51,454 nucleotides of DNA, taken from NCBI RefSeq assembly GCF_003466125.1, contig NZ_QSOC01000009.1, forward strand, positions 1 through 51,454, given 5' to 3'. The position numbers and the translations under genes are program-made. Below are positions 1 to 8,444 of this stretch, piece by piece (within the stretch, counting starts at the first letter, position 1; the number at the start of each line of letters is the position of its first letter). Source of the stretch: Collinsella sp. TM10-22 (GTDB lineage: Bacteria; Actinomycetota; Coriobacteriia; Coriobacteriales; Coriobacteriaceae). The notes under the pieces were generated by a model, which had not been told where the DNA came from, ran no database searches, and saw nothing but the letters and a program-made list of their open reading frames with translations.

Positions 1-45
1 GCCTTCCTCTGAGAAGTTCGCGAAGCCCACTTCTCAGAGGAAGGC
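1..45 (-). terminator. Hairpin downstream of xfp, cut by window edge
   Basis: A perfect 16-bp inverted repeat (arms 1-16 and 30-45, loop 17-29) lies 41 bases past the xfp stop codon. Position and stem strength suggest the xfp transcription terminator. The U-tract that would confirm this lies outside the window. Confidence 0.6.
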
Positions 46-86
46 GCCCGCCCGGAGGCGGCCCCAGCGCGAGACCGTCCCGGATG

Positions 87-2615
87 CTATTCGTTGTCGC
101 CGGCAGTTAGCTGCGTTGCGGAGAGCACGCCGTCGGCTGCGGTTGCGGCAGCGGCGTCGGGCCAGACCCAGTCGGTAAAGGCCGGGTGATCGAAGCCCTC
201 GTCGCACGCGAACTCAAAGGCCTCGGTGCGGAAGGCCTCCCACTCATCAATCTGCTCGGCAAACTTATCGGCGTCGACCATGCGCAGCACGTCGGCGGCC
301 AGGGCCCAACGATCCATGTTGTTCAGGCGCAGCATGTCGAACGGCGTGGTCGTGGAGCCCTTCTCCTCGTAGCCGTGGACGCGGAACGCGTCGTGTCCGG
401 GGCGGTTCCAGATCAGGCGGCGAATCGTGCCGGCATAGGCGTGGAACGCGAAGAGCACGGGCTTCTCGCCGCAGCCAAACAGCTCAGCCCAGCGCTCGTC
501 GCTTATAGCCTGGTCGTTCTCGCAGACGTTCTGAATCTTGAGCAGATCGACCACGTTGACGAACCATACCTTAATGCCCAGCTCGCGCAGCATATCGGTT
601 GCAGCCAGAGCCTCGAGCGTCGGCACGTCGCCACACGTGGCGACCACGACGTCGGCCTCGCCGAGCGAGTCGGCGGTCGATGCCCACTCCCAATTTGCGA
701 CGCCCTCGGCGAGCTCGGCCTTTGCCTCGTCGACCGTCTGGAAGGTCGGGGCGGGCTGCTTGCCGCAGAAGATGGCGTTGACGCAGTCGGTGGACTGGTA
801 GACGCGCTCGGCCACGGCGAGAGCCATGTTAGCGTCGGCCGGATAGTAAGCGTTCACGATATGCGTGTCGTTGGCCTTGTTGAGCAGCAGGTCGATAAAG
901 CCAGGATCCTGGTGCGAGAAGCCGTTGTGGTCCTGACGCCAAACATGGCTCGACAGCAAAATGTTGAGGCCGCTGATGGGGGCACGCCACGGAATCTCGC
1001 GCTTGGTAGCCTCGAGCCACTTGCAGTGCTGGTTGACCATGGAGTCGACCACATGGACAAAGCTCTCGTAGGAGCTCCACACGCCGGAGCGGCCGGTGAG
1101 CACATAGGCCTCGAGGAAGCCCTCGCACTGGTGCTCGGACAGCTGCTCGACAACCTTGCCGGAGCCAGCGAGCAGCTCGTCGTTGGCCTCGTCCTCGTAG
1201 AAGCCGGCATCCCACTGCTTCTTGGTCACCTTATAAGCGGCCTGCAGGCGGTTGGACGCGGTCTCGTCGGGACCGAAGATGCGGAAGTCGTCCATGTTCT
1301 TGGCCAGAACGTCGGCAGTGTACTCACCAAAGACGCGGGCAGCCTCGGTGGAGCCCCAACCATGGCCCTTCTCGGCGACGGGAATCTCGTGGGCGTGGAT
1401 ATCGGGCAGCTCGAGCTCGCGACGCACCTTGCCGCCGTTCGCGTTGGGGTTGGCGCCAATACGCAGCTCGCCGGTCGGCATAAAGGCCGTTACCTCGGGG
1501 CGCACCTGGCCCTCGGGCGTAAAGAGCTCCTCGGGCTTGTAGGAGCGCAGCCACTCGCGCAGCACGCGGAAGTGCTCGTGAGTGTCCTTGGCGCTTGCCA
1601 GCGGCACCTGATGGGCGCGCCAGGAGTCCTCGGTCTTCTTGCCGTCGATCTGCTTGGGGCAGGTCCAGCCCTTGGGCGTACGGAACACAATCATGGGGTA
1701 GGCCGGGCGGACCACGGTCTCGCCCGCGGCAGCCTGGGCCTGCGCGGTGGCCTTGATGTCACAAATCTCGTCAAAGACCTGCTCAAACAGGGCGGCAAAG
1801 CGCTCATGGATGCTTGCGTGGCTCTCGTCGTCAAAGCCGGCGATAAAGAAGTGCGGCTTATAGCCCATACCCTCAAAGAACTTGGTGAGCTCTTCGTCGG
1901 ACACGCGGGCGAGGATGGTGGGGTTGGCGATCTTGTAGCCGTTGAGGTGCAGGATCGGCAGGACGATACCGTCGGTTGCCGGGTTCACGAGCTTGTTGGA
2001 CTGCCAAGAAGTCGCGAGCGGGCCGGTCTCGGACTCGCCGTCGCCCACCACGGCCACGGCCAGCAGGCTCGGGTTGTCCATGACGGCACCGTAAGCGTGG
2101 CTGAGCGTGTAGCCGAGCTCGCCGCCCTCGTGGATGGAGCCGGGCGTCTCGGGCGCAAAGTGGCTCGGGATGCCGCCGGGATAGGAGAACTGGCGGAAGA
2201 ACTTCTGCAGGCCGGCCTCGTCATTGGTGATGTCGGGGCGGATCTCGCGGTAAGTACCGTCGAGCAGCGACTGGGCGGTGCCGGCGGGGCCACCGTGACC
2301 CGGGCCCATCAAGAAAATGGCGTTCTGGTTGTGATCGGCAATAAGGCGGTTGACGTGGCCGAACAGGAAGTTGATGCCGGGCGTGGTGCCCCAGTGACCA
2401 ACCAGGCGATGCTTGACGTCCGGACGACCGAAGTCGCGCGCCTCGCCAGTCTTATCGTCGACAAAGTCAGCGCGCATCAGCGGGTTGGAGCGAAGGTAGA
2501 TCTGACCGACGGACAGGTAGTTCGAAGCGCGCCAATACAGATCGACACCCTCGAGCTCGGAAGCCGGCACCTCGTGCCCCAGCTTTTGCCACGGCGTCCC
2601 CAGTGTTTTAGCCAT
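87..2615 (-). CDS. xfp: Xylulose-5-phosphate/fructose-6-phosphate phosphoketolase
   Basis: The 842-residue product is a thiamine-diphosphate enzyme that splits xylulose 5-phosphate (and often fructose 6-phosphate) with phosphate into acetyl phosphate and glyceraldehyde 3-phosphate or erythrose 4-phosphate, in the cytoplasm. Family signatures are present: [13 protein letters not shown] near residue 70, GPGHGGPAG near 104, and the diphosphate/metal-binding stretch [14 protein letters not shown] near 190. Length is close to the usual ~800 residues. The ATG (2613-2615) is preceded by AAGGGA. Two LacI-type operators overlap and flank its probable promoter, and the LacI-family gene directly upstream on the same strand is the obvious regulator. 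Whether it favours xylulose or fructose phosphate cannot be read from sequence. Confidence 0.97.
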   Translation of the reverse strand: MAKTLGTPWQKLGHEVPASELEGVDLYWRASNYLSVGQIYLRSNPLMRADFVDDKTGEARDFGRPDVKHRLVGHWGTTPGINFLFGHVNRLIADHNQNAIFLMGPGHGGPAGTAQSLLDGTYREIRPDITNDEAGLQKFFRQFSYPGGIPSHFAPETPGSIHEGGELGYTLSHAYGAVMDNPSLLAVAVVGDGESETGPLATSWQSNKLVNPATDGIVLPILHLNGYKIANPTILARVSDEELTKFFEGMGYKPHFFIAGFDDESHASIHERFAALFEQVFDEICDIKATAQAQAAAGETVVRPAYPMIVFRTPKGWTCPKQIDGKKTEDSWRAHQVPLASAKDTHEHFRVLREWLRSYKPEELFTPEGQVRPEVTAFMPTGELRIGANPNANGGKVRRELELPDIHAHEIPVAEKGHGWGSTEAARVFGEYTADVLAKNMDDFRIFGPDETASNRLQAAYKVTKKQWDAGFYEDEANDELLAGSGKVVEQLSEHQCEGFLEAYVLTGRSGVWSSYESFVHVVDSMVNQHCKWLEATKREIPWRAPISGLNILLSSHVWRQDHNGFSHQDPGFIDLLLNKANDTHIVNAYYPADANMALAVAERVYQSTDCVNAIFCGKQPAPTFQTVDEAKAELAEGVANWEWASTADSLGEADVVVATCGDVPTLEALAATDMLRELGIKVWFVNVVDLLKIQNVCENDQAISDERWAELFGCGEKPVLFAFHAYAGTIRRLIWNRPGHDAFRVHGYEEKGSTTTPFDMLRLNNMDRWALAADVLRMVDADKFAEQIDEWEAFRTEAFEFACDEGFDHPAFTDWVWPDAAAATAADGVLSATQLTAGDNE

Positions 2616-2673
2616 TGTTTATGTCCCTTCGCTGCGCGGTCACCCTCCGATACGGCAACCATTCGTTGGGACT

Positions 2674-2721
2674 AGTATATTTGCTAAAACGTTTTATCAT
2701 GGTGAAAAAACGTTTTATCAT
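2674..2721 (-). promoter_or_regulatory. xfp promoter with two LacI-type operators
   Basis: Reading on the minus strand, TATACT (2674-2679) is a good -10. A perfect palindrome TAAAACGTTTTA (2685-2696) occupies the spacer/-35 zone, and a second copy centred on AAAACGTTTT (2707-2716) lies about 20 bases further upstream. Both share AAAACGTTTTATCAT, with the central CG typical of LacI/CcpA-family operators. Placement over the promoter implies repression. Confidence 0.75.
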
Positions 2722-2819
2722 CTCTATCAAACACACCAATTGGCAAAACGCAACATTCACCTGCGGCATTGCCTGTCACAGATGCTCCACATTCGATCTT
2801 CTCGAATTGATAAACATGT

Positions 2820-3848
2820 TTAGTTGTATTTAGTAAGTTCTAGAACGCTGCCCTTCACAATGAGAGCAGGCTCCAGAACCACTTCTTCGGCACGCCTGCC
2901 GCCCTTGCCGGCAAGACGTTTGGACATGCAACCAAAGGCATGCTCGGCAAGCACGCCCGGATCCTGCTCGATCGCGGTCAGCGCCGGCTCAAAGAGAACG
3001 TCGGCAGCCGAGTTGTCATAGCTCACCACCGAGATATCGCCCGGGATGCTCTTCCCCATCTCGTGCAAGCGCTTGAGCAAACCGAGGGCGATGTTGTCCG
3101 AACTTGCGAACACGGCGGTGGCATCGGTTGCGAGCACCGCCTCCGAGGCCTCGTAGGCACTCGGAATGTAGTACTCGCTCTCGAACTCCAAGCGCGCGTC
3201 GATGGGCAGGCCAACCTCGCGCAGCGCGCGTTCATAGCCGGCAAGTCGTTTGCGACCCGTATTAGAGCGACGCGCGTTAACCAAGCAGGCAATACGGCGG
3301 TGGCCTTGCTCGATCAGATAGCGGGTGGCCATATAGCCGCCCATCTCGTGGTCGAACATCACCTTGTCGCACTCGAGCCCCTCAATGGCACGGTCGACCA
3401 TTACGGCCGGGATGGGCAGGTGGCTGACTTCTTCGCGCAGGGCGCGGTCGTCGGAGAACTCGTCACCTACCACCAGGAAGACGCCATCAACGCCGCGCGT
3501 CACCAGCTGGCGCAGCAGCTCCAGATCGTCATCGGCGCTTCCGCCCGAGCTGGTAATAAAAAGCGCGTAGCCGTCCTCGCGGCAGCGCTTTTCCAAGCTG
3601 CCGGCGAGCGAGGCGAAAAAGCGGCTCTCGATGTTGGGGACGATAAGGCCCAGGGTGCGCGACTCGCGCATGACCAGGCTGCGCGCGATCTGGTTGGGAA
3701 CATAGTGGTTGCGCGCCGCAACCTCCTTGATGAGTTTGCGGTTTTCTTCCGAGATGCGACAGGGCCGATTATTGAGAACAAGCGAGACCGACGAAGGGGA
3801 AAGCCCCACCTCTTGGGCAATCTGCTTGAGGGTGACTTTGTTGGCCAT
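2820..3848 (-). CDS. LacI-family transcriptional regulator, probable xfp repressor
   Basis: A 342-residue regulator. The N-terminal helix-turn-helix (KVTLKQIAQEVGLSPSSVSL, residues 4-23, and the hinge-proximal VPNQIARSL near 50) is followed by a periplasmic-binding-protein-like sugar domain starting at TLGLIVPNIES. The ATG at 3846-3848 was chosen because it begins the canonical LacI N-terminus and follows GGAAGGAGCGAG; longer in-frame extension runs antisense through murB and is not real. It lies just upstream of xfp on the same strand, and its own promoter carries a related palindrome, so autoregulation plus control of xfp is likely. The effector is unknown. Confidence 0.93.
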   Translation of the reverse strand: MANKVTLKQIAQEVGLSPSSVSLVLNNRPCRISEENRKLIKEVAARNHYVPNQIARSLVMRESRTLGLIVPNIESRFFASLAGSLEKRCREDGYALFITSSGGSADDDLELLRQLVTRGVDGVFLVVGDEFSDDRALREEVSHLPIPAVMVDRAIEGLECDKVMFDHEMGGYMATRYLIEQGHRRIACLVNARRSNTGRKRLAGYERALREVGLPIDARLEFESEYYIPSAYEASEAVLATDATAVFASSDNIALGLLKRLHEMGKSIPGDISVVSYDNSAADVLFEPALTAIEQDPGVLAEHAFGCMSKRLAGKGGRRAEEVVLEPALIVKGSVLELTKYN

Positions 3849-3883
3849 CTCGCTCCTTCCGGGTTTACGCGCAATCTCTTGAA

Positions 3884-3927
3884 AGTATAGCGACTGCCCC
3901 TCTACCTCGATGATAAACACTTTATCA
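3884..3927 (-). promoter_or_regulatory. lacI-type gene promoter and autoregulatory operator
   Basis: On the minus strand TATACT (3884-3889) is the -10. The near-palindrome TGATAAACACTTTATCA (3911-3927) covers the -35 position and resembles the two xfp operators (shared TTTATCA half-site). This is consistent with autorepression. Confidence 0.6.
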
Positions 3928-4031
3928 ATCCGGTGGACGGCAGTTTTATCGCCGCCAGCGCACCAAATACATCTGGGTGGGGTATATTGCAATCGATTGA
4001 TGAGAACGACCACCAAAAGGCGGATATTCGT

Positions 4032-4994
4032 ATGCACGAGAACGACTTTTTTAACGAGGACCTGCTGTGCGCGCTCGCTGGCGTTGCCGGCGAGGACAAC
4101 GTGTTGATGAGCGAGCCCATGCGCGAGCACACCACGTTTAAGATCGGTGGCCCGGCCGATGTCTTTGTCACGCCCGATACCGAGCAGGGCCTCGTCGCCA
4201 CGCTTGACACCTGCTATCGCTGTGATCTGCCGCTCACCATCGTAGGCAACGGCTCGGACCTGCTCGTCGGAGACAAGGGCATCCGCGGCGTCGTCGTGGC
4301 GCTGGGCGAGGGCCTCTCCGACATTACGGTCGACGGCACGCACGTCACGGCGGCAGCCGGCGCCCTGCTTTCCGATGTCGCCGCGGCAGCAGCCGAGGCC
4401 TGCCTCACCGGCATGGAGCCCATCTCGGGCATCCCCGGATCGGTCGGCGGCGCCTGCTACATGAACGCCGGTGCCTATGGTGCCTGCATGGCCGATGTGC
4501 TGGAGTCTGTGCGTGTCTACAAGCCCGCCCGCATGCTCGACGACGGCACCCGCGGCAGCGGCAACATCATCGAGTTCGATGTCGATGAGCTCAACCTGGG
4601 CTATCGCAAGAGCCGCATTGCCGACGACGGCTTCATCGTTCTTTCGGCCACCTTCAATCTCGCCCCGGGCAACGCCGCGATGATCAAGGCCGACATGGAC
4701 GAATACCGCCAGCGCCGCGAGGACAAGCAGCCGCTCGACATGCCGAGCGCCGGCTCCACCTTCAAGCGCCCCGAGGGCTACTTTGCCGGCAAGCTCATCA
4801 TGGACGCCGGCCTGCGCGGCCATGCCGTCGGCGGTGCGCAGGTAAGCGAGAAGCACTGCGGCTTCATCGTCAACGCCGACCACGCCACCGCAGCCGACGT
4901 CGACGAACTCATCCGCGACATCCAAGCCAAAGTCAAAGACCAATTCGGAGTAGACCTAGAACCCGAAGTTCACCGAGTAGGCGAATTCCTCTAA
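4032..4994 (+). CDS. murB: UDP-N-acetylenolpyruvoylglucosamine reductase
   Basis: A 320-residue FAD enzyme that reduces UDP-GlcNAc-enolpyruvate to UDP-MurNAc with NADPH in cytoplasmic peptidoglycan precursor synthesis. Visible signatures: FKIGGPADVFV near residue 35, VGNGSDLLVGD near 70, GIPGSVGGACYMNAGAYG near 133, the YRKSRI region, and a C-terminal PSAGSTFKRPEGYFAGKLI with the catalytic Ser of the SxFKNP-like motif. The ATG at 4032 follows AAAAGGCGG; the upstream in-frame extension lacks murB similarity. It is divergent from the LacI-family gene. Confidence 0.95.
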   Translation: MHENDFFNEDLLCALAGVAGEDNVLMSEPMREHTTFKIGGPADVFVTPDTEQGLVATLDTCYRCDLPLTIVGNGSDLLVGDKGIRGVVVALGEGLSDITVDGTHVTAAAGALLSDVAAAAAEACLTGMEPISGIPGSVGGACYMNAGAYGACMADVLESVRVYKPARMLDDGTRGSGNIIEFDVDELNLGYRKSRIADDGFIVLSATFNLAPGNAAMIKADMDEYRQRREDKQPLDMPSAGSTFKRPEGYFAGKLIMDAGLRGHAVGGAQVSEKHCGFIVNADHATAADVDELIRDIQAKVKDQFGVDLEPEVHRVGEFL

Positions 4995-4998
4995 CAAA

Positions 4999-5030
4999 GA
5001 AGGCCTCGAAAGGGGCCTTCGCTTTCTTTA
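4999..5030 (+). terminator. murB terminator
   Basis: Stem GAAGGCC (4999-5005) pairs with GGCCTTC (5014-5020), followed by GCTTTCTTT, immediately after the murB stop codon. Confidence 0.75.
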
Positions 5031-5072
5031 ATTCAGACAACCAGTCCGGCGTGTTGCGCCCCGAACCCGAGA

Positions 5073-5208
5073 GGGCCGCGTGCCCGCCCGCAATATATTT
5101 GATTGATCGCGAGTTCCGCACGCAAAGAAGGCCACTTAATGTGGCCTTCGTCTTGCGCAGGACTGCCCGAGCAGGCAATCAAATATATTGCGGGCGGGCA
5201 CGCGGCCC
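5073..5208. repeat. Nested hairpin element, copy 1
   Basis: Perfect 33-bp inverted arms (5073-5105 and 5176-5208) enclose a 70-base core (5106-5175). The core begins ATCGCGAGTTCCGCACG, contains an inner hairpin GGCCAC-TTAAT-GTGGCC with closing pairs, and ends in GAGCAGG. The core is shared with copies at 38726 and 44313, while the arms are unique to this site. The right arm ends 8 bases from the stop codon of the NlpC/P60-like gene. In this copy the inner stem reads GAAGG/CCTTC where the other two have GGAGG/CCTCC, a compensated change. There is no T-tract, so it is not an ordinary intrinsic terminator, although it lies between convergent genes. Confidence 0.9.
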
Positions 5209-5216
5209 AACTTGCC

Positions 5217-6422
5217 TTACGACAGCACCACGCCGCCAAGCCAGCCCCAGCGCACGCCAGAGCCAGTGCCATAGAAGCTAATAAACGAGTCAAGCGACTT
5301 AGACGTAATGGCACCCTCGTTGCTCATAACGATGCCGCCGCCAACGTAGATACCCACATGACCGTAGATAAGACCCGGAGCACCCGTGCCGCTGTGCGAG
5401 GAATCGGCAACGATCATGCCCACCTGCAGCGCCGAGCGGTCAGAGCTATAGCACCAGGCGTTAAACATATCGCACGCGTTACCGCCAAAGTAGCCAACGC
5501 CGGCGTTGCGGAAGACGTTGGTAACCCACGCTGCGCACCAGTTCTGACCCGGGGAAGGCGTGGAGTAGCACGCGTTGACGACGGCCTGCTGCTTGCCCGA
5601 TCCGGCATTCTGCTGCGGAGTTCCGGGAGCATACGATCCGCCACCCGAGCTCGAACCGCCCGAGTAGGAATTGTTCTTGTTCGCGGCGGCGGCAGCGGCG
5701 GCGGCCTTCCTGGCAGCCTCCTCGGCCTGGGCGGCAGCGAGGATCTCGGAATCGCGCTGAGCCATGAGCTCCTTGACGTCGTCGGAAAGACCGTTCAGCA
5801 CGGTCTGGACTTCTTGCTGCTTGGCCTGCATATCCTGCATCTGAGCCGTCTGCTGGTCCTTGAGCTTCTCCAAGTCGGCCTTTTGTGCTTCGAGCTCGGT
5901 CTTCTGTGCGTCGAGCTCAGCCTGAATCGTCTGGATATCCTCGATGGCATCGCGGTCGCTCTTGTTAATCTTCTCAACGTAATGCGCGTTGGCGACGAGT
6001 TCCTCAAACGAGCCTGAGGCCAGCAGCAGCGACAGGATGTTCGTGCCGCCGGACTTGTAGCCGGCGGCAACGCGATCGGAAAGATCGCCGCGTTTCTTTT
6101 TGAGCTCGGCCTTCTTCTCGTCAATCTGCGCCTGCGTGTCGTCGATCTGGCCCTGTACGCCCTCGATATCGTTGAGGGTCTGGGCATTCTTGCTGGCCAG
6201 CGCCGCGTATTCATTTGCGATGCTGTCGAGCTGGGCCTGAACCTCGTCGAGCTGGGCCTGGGCGGCATTCAGTTTATCGGTGGTTTCTTTGGAAGCCTCC
6301 GCCGCATGGGCGCGAGTGGGCAAGCCAAAAAGAACTGCCGCAGAAGCGGCGCCGAACAGGGCCTTGAGGACAGTGCGGCGCGAGAGCTCCTGGGAAAGGA
6401 TGGGATCGCTGTTTGGTGACAT
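5217..6422 (-). CDS. Exported coiled-coil NlpC/P60-like peptidoglycan hydrolase
   Basis: A 401-residue secreted protein. The N-terminus has a twin-arginine-like signal (SRRTVLKALFG, then hydrophobic stretch to AHAA near residue 41). Residues ~45-240 form long Glu/Gln/Lys-rich coiled coils, followed by an Ala-rich and Gly/Ser-rich linker. The C-terminal ~120 residues have the cysteine-protease-like pattern NWCAAWV (Cys near 296) and YGHVGIYVGGG (His near 358), as in NlpC/P60 or CHAP amidases. Such proteins cleave peptidoglycan stem peptides during growth or separation. ATG 6420-6422 follows GGAG. Its stop codon is followed 8 bases later by a nested hairpin element. Exact subfamily (NlpC versus CHAP) is uncertain. 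Confidence 0.85.
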   Translation of the reverse strand: MSPNSDPILSQELSRRTVLKALFGAASAAVLFGLPTRAHAAEASKETTDKLNAAQAQLDEVQAQLDSIANEYAALASKNAQTLNDIEGVQGQIDDTQAQIDEKKAELKKKRGDLSDRVAAGYKSGGTNILSLLLASGSFEELVANAHYVEKINKSDRDAIEDIQTIQAELDAQKTELEAQKADLEKLKDQQTAQMQDMQAKQQEVQTVLNGLSDDVKELMAQRDSEILAAAQAEEAARKAAAAAAAANKNNSYSGGSSSGGGSYAPGTPQQNAGSGKQQAVVNACYSTPSPGQNWCAAWVTNVFRNAGVGYFGGNACDMFNAWCYSSDRSALQVGMIVADSSHSGTGAPGLIYGHVGIYVGGGIVMSNEGAITSKSLDSFISFYGTGSGVRWGWLGGVVLS

Positions 6423-6645
6423 ATGTACTCCGTTACATGCTTATTTATATGTCGCTCAACTCATACATATTAGCGTACATATGGCGCGTCCCAACGATTT
6501 CCACGAACGGCAGGAAACTGCAAGGTCGACGGCTCGTAAGCAAATGCCAAAGATCAGGTTATGCGTACGCAAGCTCTTGTATGAGTACGTTAACATAATC
6601 CTCTGCTTTTCCTGCCGCGTACGTTTTTGGAACAACTGTCTGCGC

Positions 6646-6683
6646 TATACTCCCCTGAAGAAGTGTTCCTGATTCGATAGGAG
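6646..6683 (+). promoter_or_regulatory. galE promoter -10 and ribosome binding site
   Basis: TATACT (6646-6651) is a good -10; the matching -35 is weak (TTTTTG around 6624). AGGAG sits 8 bases before the galE ATG. The rest of the 6423-6645 gap shows no recognisable gene. Confidence 0.5.
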
Positions 6684-6688
6684 ACTAC

Positions 6689-7750
6689 ATGTCCAAAGCA
6701 CTCGACCCCAAAGACACCTGCGTCCTCGTTACCGGTGGCGCCGGCTTTATCGGCTCGCACACCGTCGTTCAGCTGCTCGAAGGTGGCTACCAGGTTGTCG
6801 TCGTCGATGACCTCTCCAACTCCAGCGCCGTTGCCATCGACCGCGTCAAGACCATCGTGGGCGACGAGGCCGCCAAGAACCTCACCTTCTACGAGGCCAA
6901 CGTGCTCGACCGCGATGCGATGAACAAGATCTTCGATACCCACCAGATCGACCGCGTCATCCACTTCGCCGGCTTTAAGGCCGTCGGTGAGTCGGTGAGC
7001 AAGCCCGTCGAGTACTACCACAACAACATCGAGAACACCCTGGTGCTCATCGACGTCATGCGCAATCATGGCTGCAAGTCCATCATCTTCTCGAGTTCCT
7101 CGACCGTCTACGGCGACCCGGACAACCCGCCCGTCACCGAAGAGGACCCCAAGAAGCCCGCGACCAACCCCTATGGTTGGACCAAGTGGATGATCGAGCA
7201 GATCCTTATGGACGTTCACACCGCCGACCCCGAGTGGGACGTCGTGCTGCTCCGCTACTTCAACCCCATCGGCGCCCATCCGTCGGGCCTGATCGGCGAG
7301 GACCCCAAGGGTATCCCCAACAACCTGGTGCCCTATGTCGCGCAGGTTGCCGTGGGCAAGCTCGAGGCCGTTCAGGTCTTTGGCAATGACTACCCCACTC
7401 CCGACGGCACGGGCGTGCGCGACTATATCCACGTTTGCGACCTGGCCTCTGGTCACGTTGCCGCCCTTAACTGGATGAACGGCAAGACCGGCGTCGAGAT
7501 CTTTAACCTGGGCACCGGCACCGGCACCTCGGTGCTCGAGGTCGTTGCTGCCTTCTCCAAGGCGTGCGGCAAGGAGCTGCCCTACGTGATTCGCGAGCGC
7601 CGCGCCGGCGACATCGCCGCCAACTGGTGCGATGCCTCCAAGGCCGAGCGCATGATGGGTTGGAAGGCCCAGTACGATATCGCGGACATGTGCCGCGATA
7701 GCTGGAACTGGCAGAGCCACAACCCCAACGGCTTCGCCGACGCCGAGTAG
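6689..7750 (+). CDS. galE: UDP-glucose 4-epimerase
   Basis: A 353-residue short-chain dehydrogenase/reductase-fold enzyme interconverting UDP-glucose and UDP-galactose with bound NAD, in the Leloir pathway and for surface polysaccharide precursors. The Rossmann motif TGGAGFIGSH is at residues 15-24, the active-site Ser region is SSSSTVYG near 135, and the catalytic YGWTK (YxxxK) is near 163. Length and order match GalE. The ATG at 6689 has a clear AGGAG. No other gal gene is adjacent; the accessory island begins just downstream. Confidence 0.96.
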   Translation: MSKALDPKDTCVLVTGGAGFIGSHTVVQLLEGGYQVVVVDDLSNSSAVAIDRVKTIVGDEAAKNLTFYEANVLDRDAMNKIFDTHQIDRVIHFAGFKAVGESVSKPVEYYHNNIENTLVLIDVMRNHGCKSIIFSSSSTVYGDPDNPPVTEEDPKKPATNPYGWTKWMIEQILMDVHTADPEWDVVLLRYFNPIGAHPSGLIGEDPKGIPNNLVPYVAQVAVGKLEAVQVFGNDYPTPDGTGVRDYIHVCDLASGHVAALNWMNGKTGVEIFNLGTGTGTSVLEVVAAFSKACGKELPYVIRERRAGDIAANWCDASKAERMMGWKAQYDIADMCRDSWNWQSHNPNGFADAE

Positions 7751-7760
7751 CCACTCCCCC

Positions 7761-7796
7761 GTGCTAGGTTTTGTGGCATGCCTCAAAACCTAGCAC
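7761..7796. repeat. GGCATG-loop hairpin, copy 1
   Basis: Perfect 13-bp arms GTGCTAGGTTTTG (7761-7773) and CAAAACCTAGCAC (7784-7796) enclose TGGCATGCCT. The inner portion fits the consensus TTTTNNGGCATGYCYCAAAA shared with hairpins at 7831 and 38590, but the outer stem sequence is unique. It lies 10 bases after galE. Confidence 0.75.
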
Positions 7797-7830
7797 GCGA
7801 CATGCTCGGCACATGCCGCTTCCCGCATGG

Positions 7831-7861
7831 GTAGATTTCTAGACATGTCCCAAAAATCTAC
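7831..7861. repeat. GGCATG-loop hairpin, copy 2
   Basis: Arms GTAGATTT (7831-7838) and AAATCTAC (7854-7861) enclose a loop containing ACATGTCCCAA. It is related to copy 3 at 38590 (GGTAGATTT...CATGTCCCAAAAATC). It abuts the broken 3' end of the IS3 orfA fragment. Confidence 0.7.
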
Positions 7862-7863
7862 TG

Positions 7864-7896
7864 GCCCCGGCCTCCAATGTGAGGTCGGGGCTTTTT
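7864..7896 (+). terminator. Plus-strand intrinsic terminator, probably for galE
   Basis: GCCCCGGCCTC pairs with GAGGTCGGGGC around a CAATGT loop and is followed by TTTTT on the plus strand. It is the first canonical terminator after galE and overlaps the 3' end of the antisense IS3 fragment. Confidence 0.65.
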
Positions 7897-8150
7897 AGGA
7901 ACTCGTTCTCGAGCTCGAGCTCGCGCATGCACTTGCGGGCGGCCCTCATCTCGGCGGTCTCGGTCTTGGCCGCGGCCGCCGCGACCGGGTGGTTGGCCAG
8001 TTCCTTCTTTCTGACCGTCACCCATCTTCCCAGGATCTTCTCATTGATGCCGAGGTCGGCGGCCACTTGGGCGATGGGCTTCCCCGACGCGACGGCGAAG
8101 TCTGCGGCCTCGGTGCGGTGCCCCGCTGTGCAGGAGAGCCTATCTGCCAT
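7897..8150 (-). pseudogene. IS3-family transposase OrfA fragment
   Basis: The first ~85 codons encode an IS3 OrfA-type protein: a helix-turn-helix (SGKPIAQVAADLGINEKILG) followed by a leucine-zipper-like segment (ELELENEFLK) that normally leads into the frameshift to OrfB. Similarity stops at ENEFLK; the open frame runs on to 7839 only by reading through a terminator and hairpin. There is no orfB. The ATG at 8148-8150 follows GGAG, so the 5' end is intact. Bases 8219-8243 (TG...GTATCCCAGGACAC on the minus strand), about 70-90 bases upstream, may be the terminal inverted repeat. It is a non-autonomous remnant marking the left edge of the island. Confidence 0.75.
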
Positions 8151-8444
8151 GACTGAACACTCCTTTCTTTTTGGCGCTGAAACGATTATCGCCGCTCAAC
8201 GCCATTCCTCTAAGTCAAGTGTCCTGGGATACAATACAGTTCAAATGGACGAGGAGGATCCGGCGCTCCTCTTGATGAGCCCGGAGAGGCCCCTGGTCGT
8301 CACCCTTCCCCGCGCGAACGCAAAGCGGACGGCGGCGAGCCATGTCCTCCCCGCGCGTTCCATTTAGGGAGTCCTCGAGAAGTCGATCTCCCTGTGCGAT
8401 AATCGAGCTATTGAGTCTCGCGAGTTTAGAGCTGGTGATATGCA

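Noticed and set aside
186..2675. 829-codon plus-strand ORF opposite xfp
   Set aside because: It is the antisense shadow of a high-GC gene with no recognisable domains or ribosome site; xfp is unambiguous.
5073..5208. Simple intrinsic terminator
   Set aside because: No T-tract on either strand, and the core is conserved at two other loci with unrelated arms.
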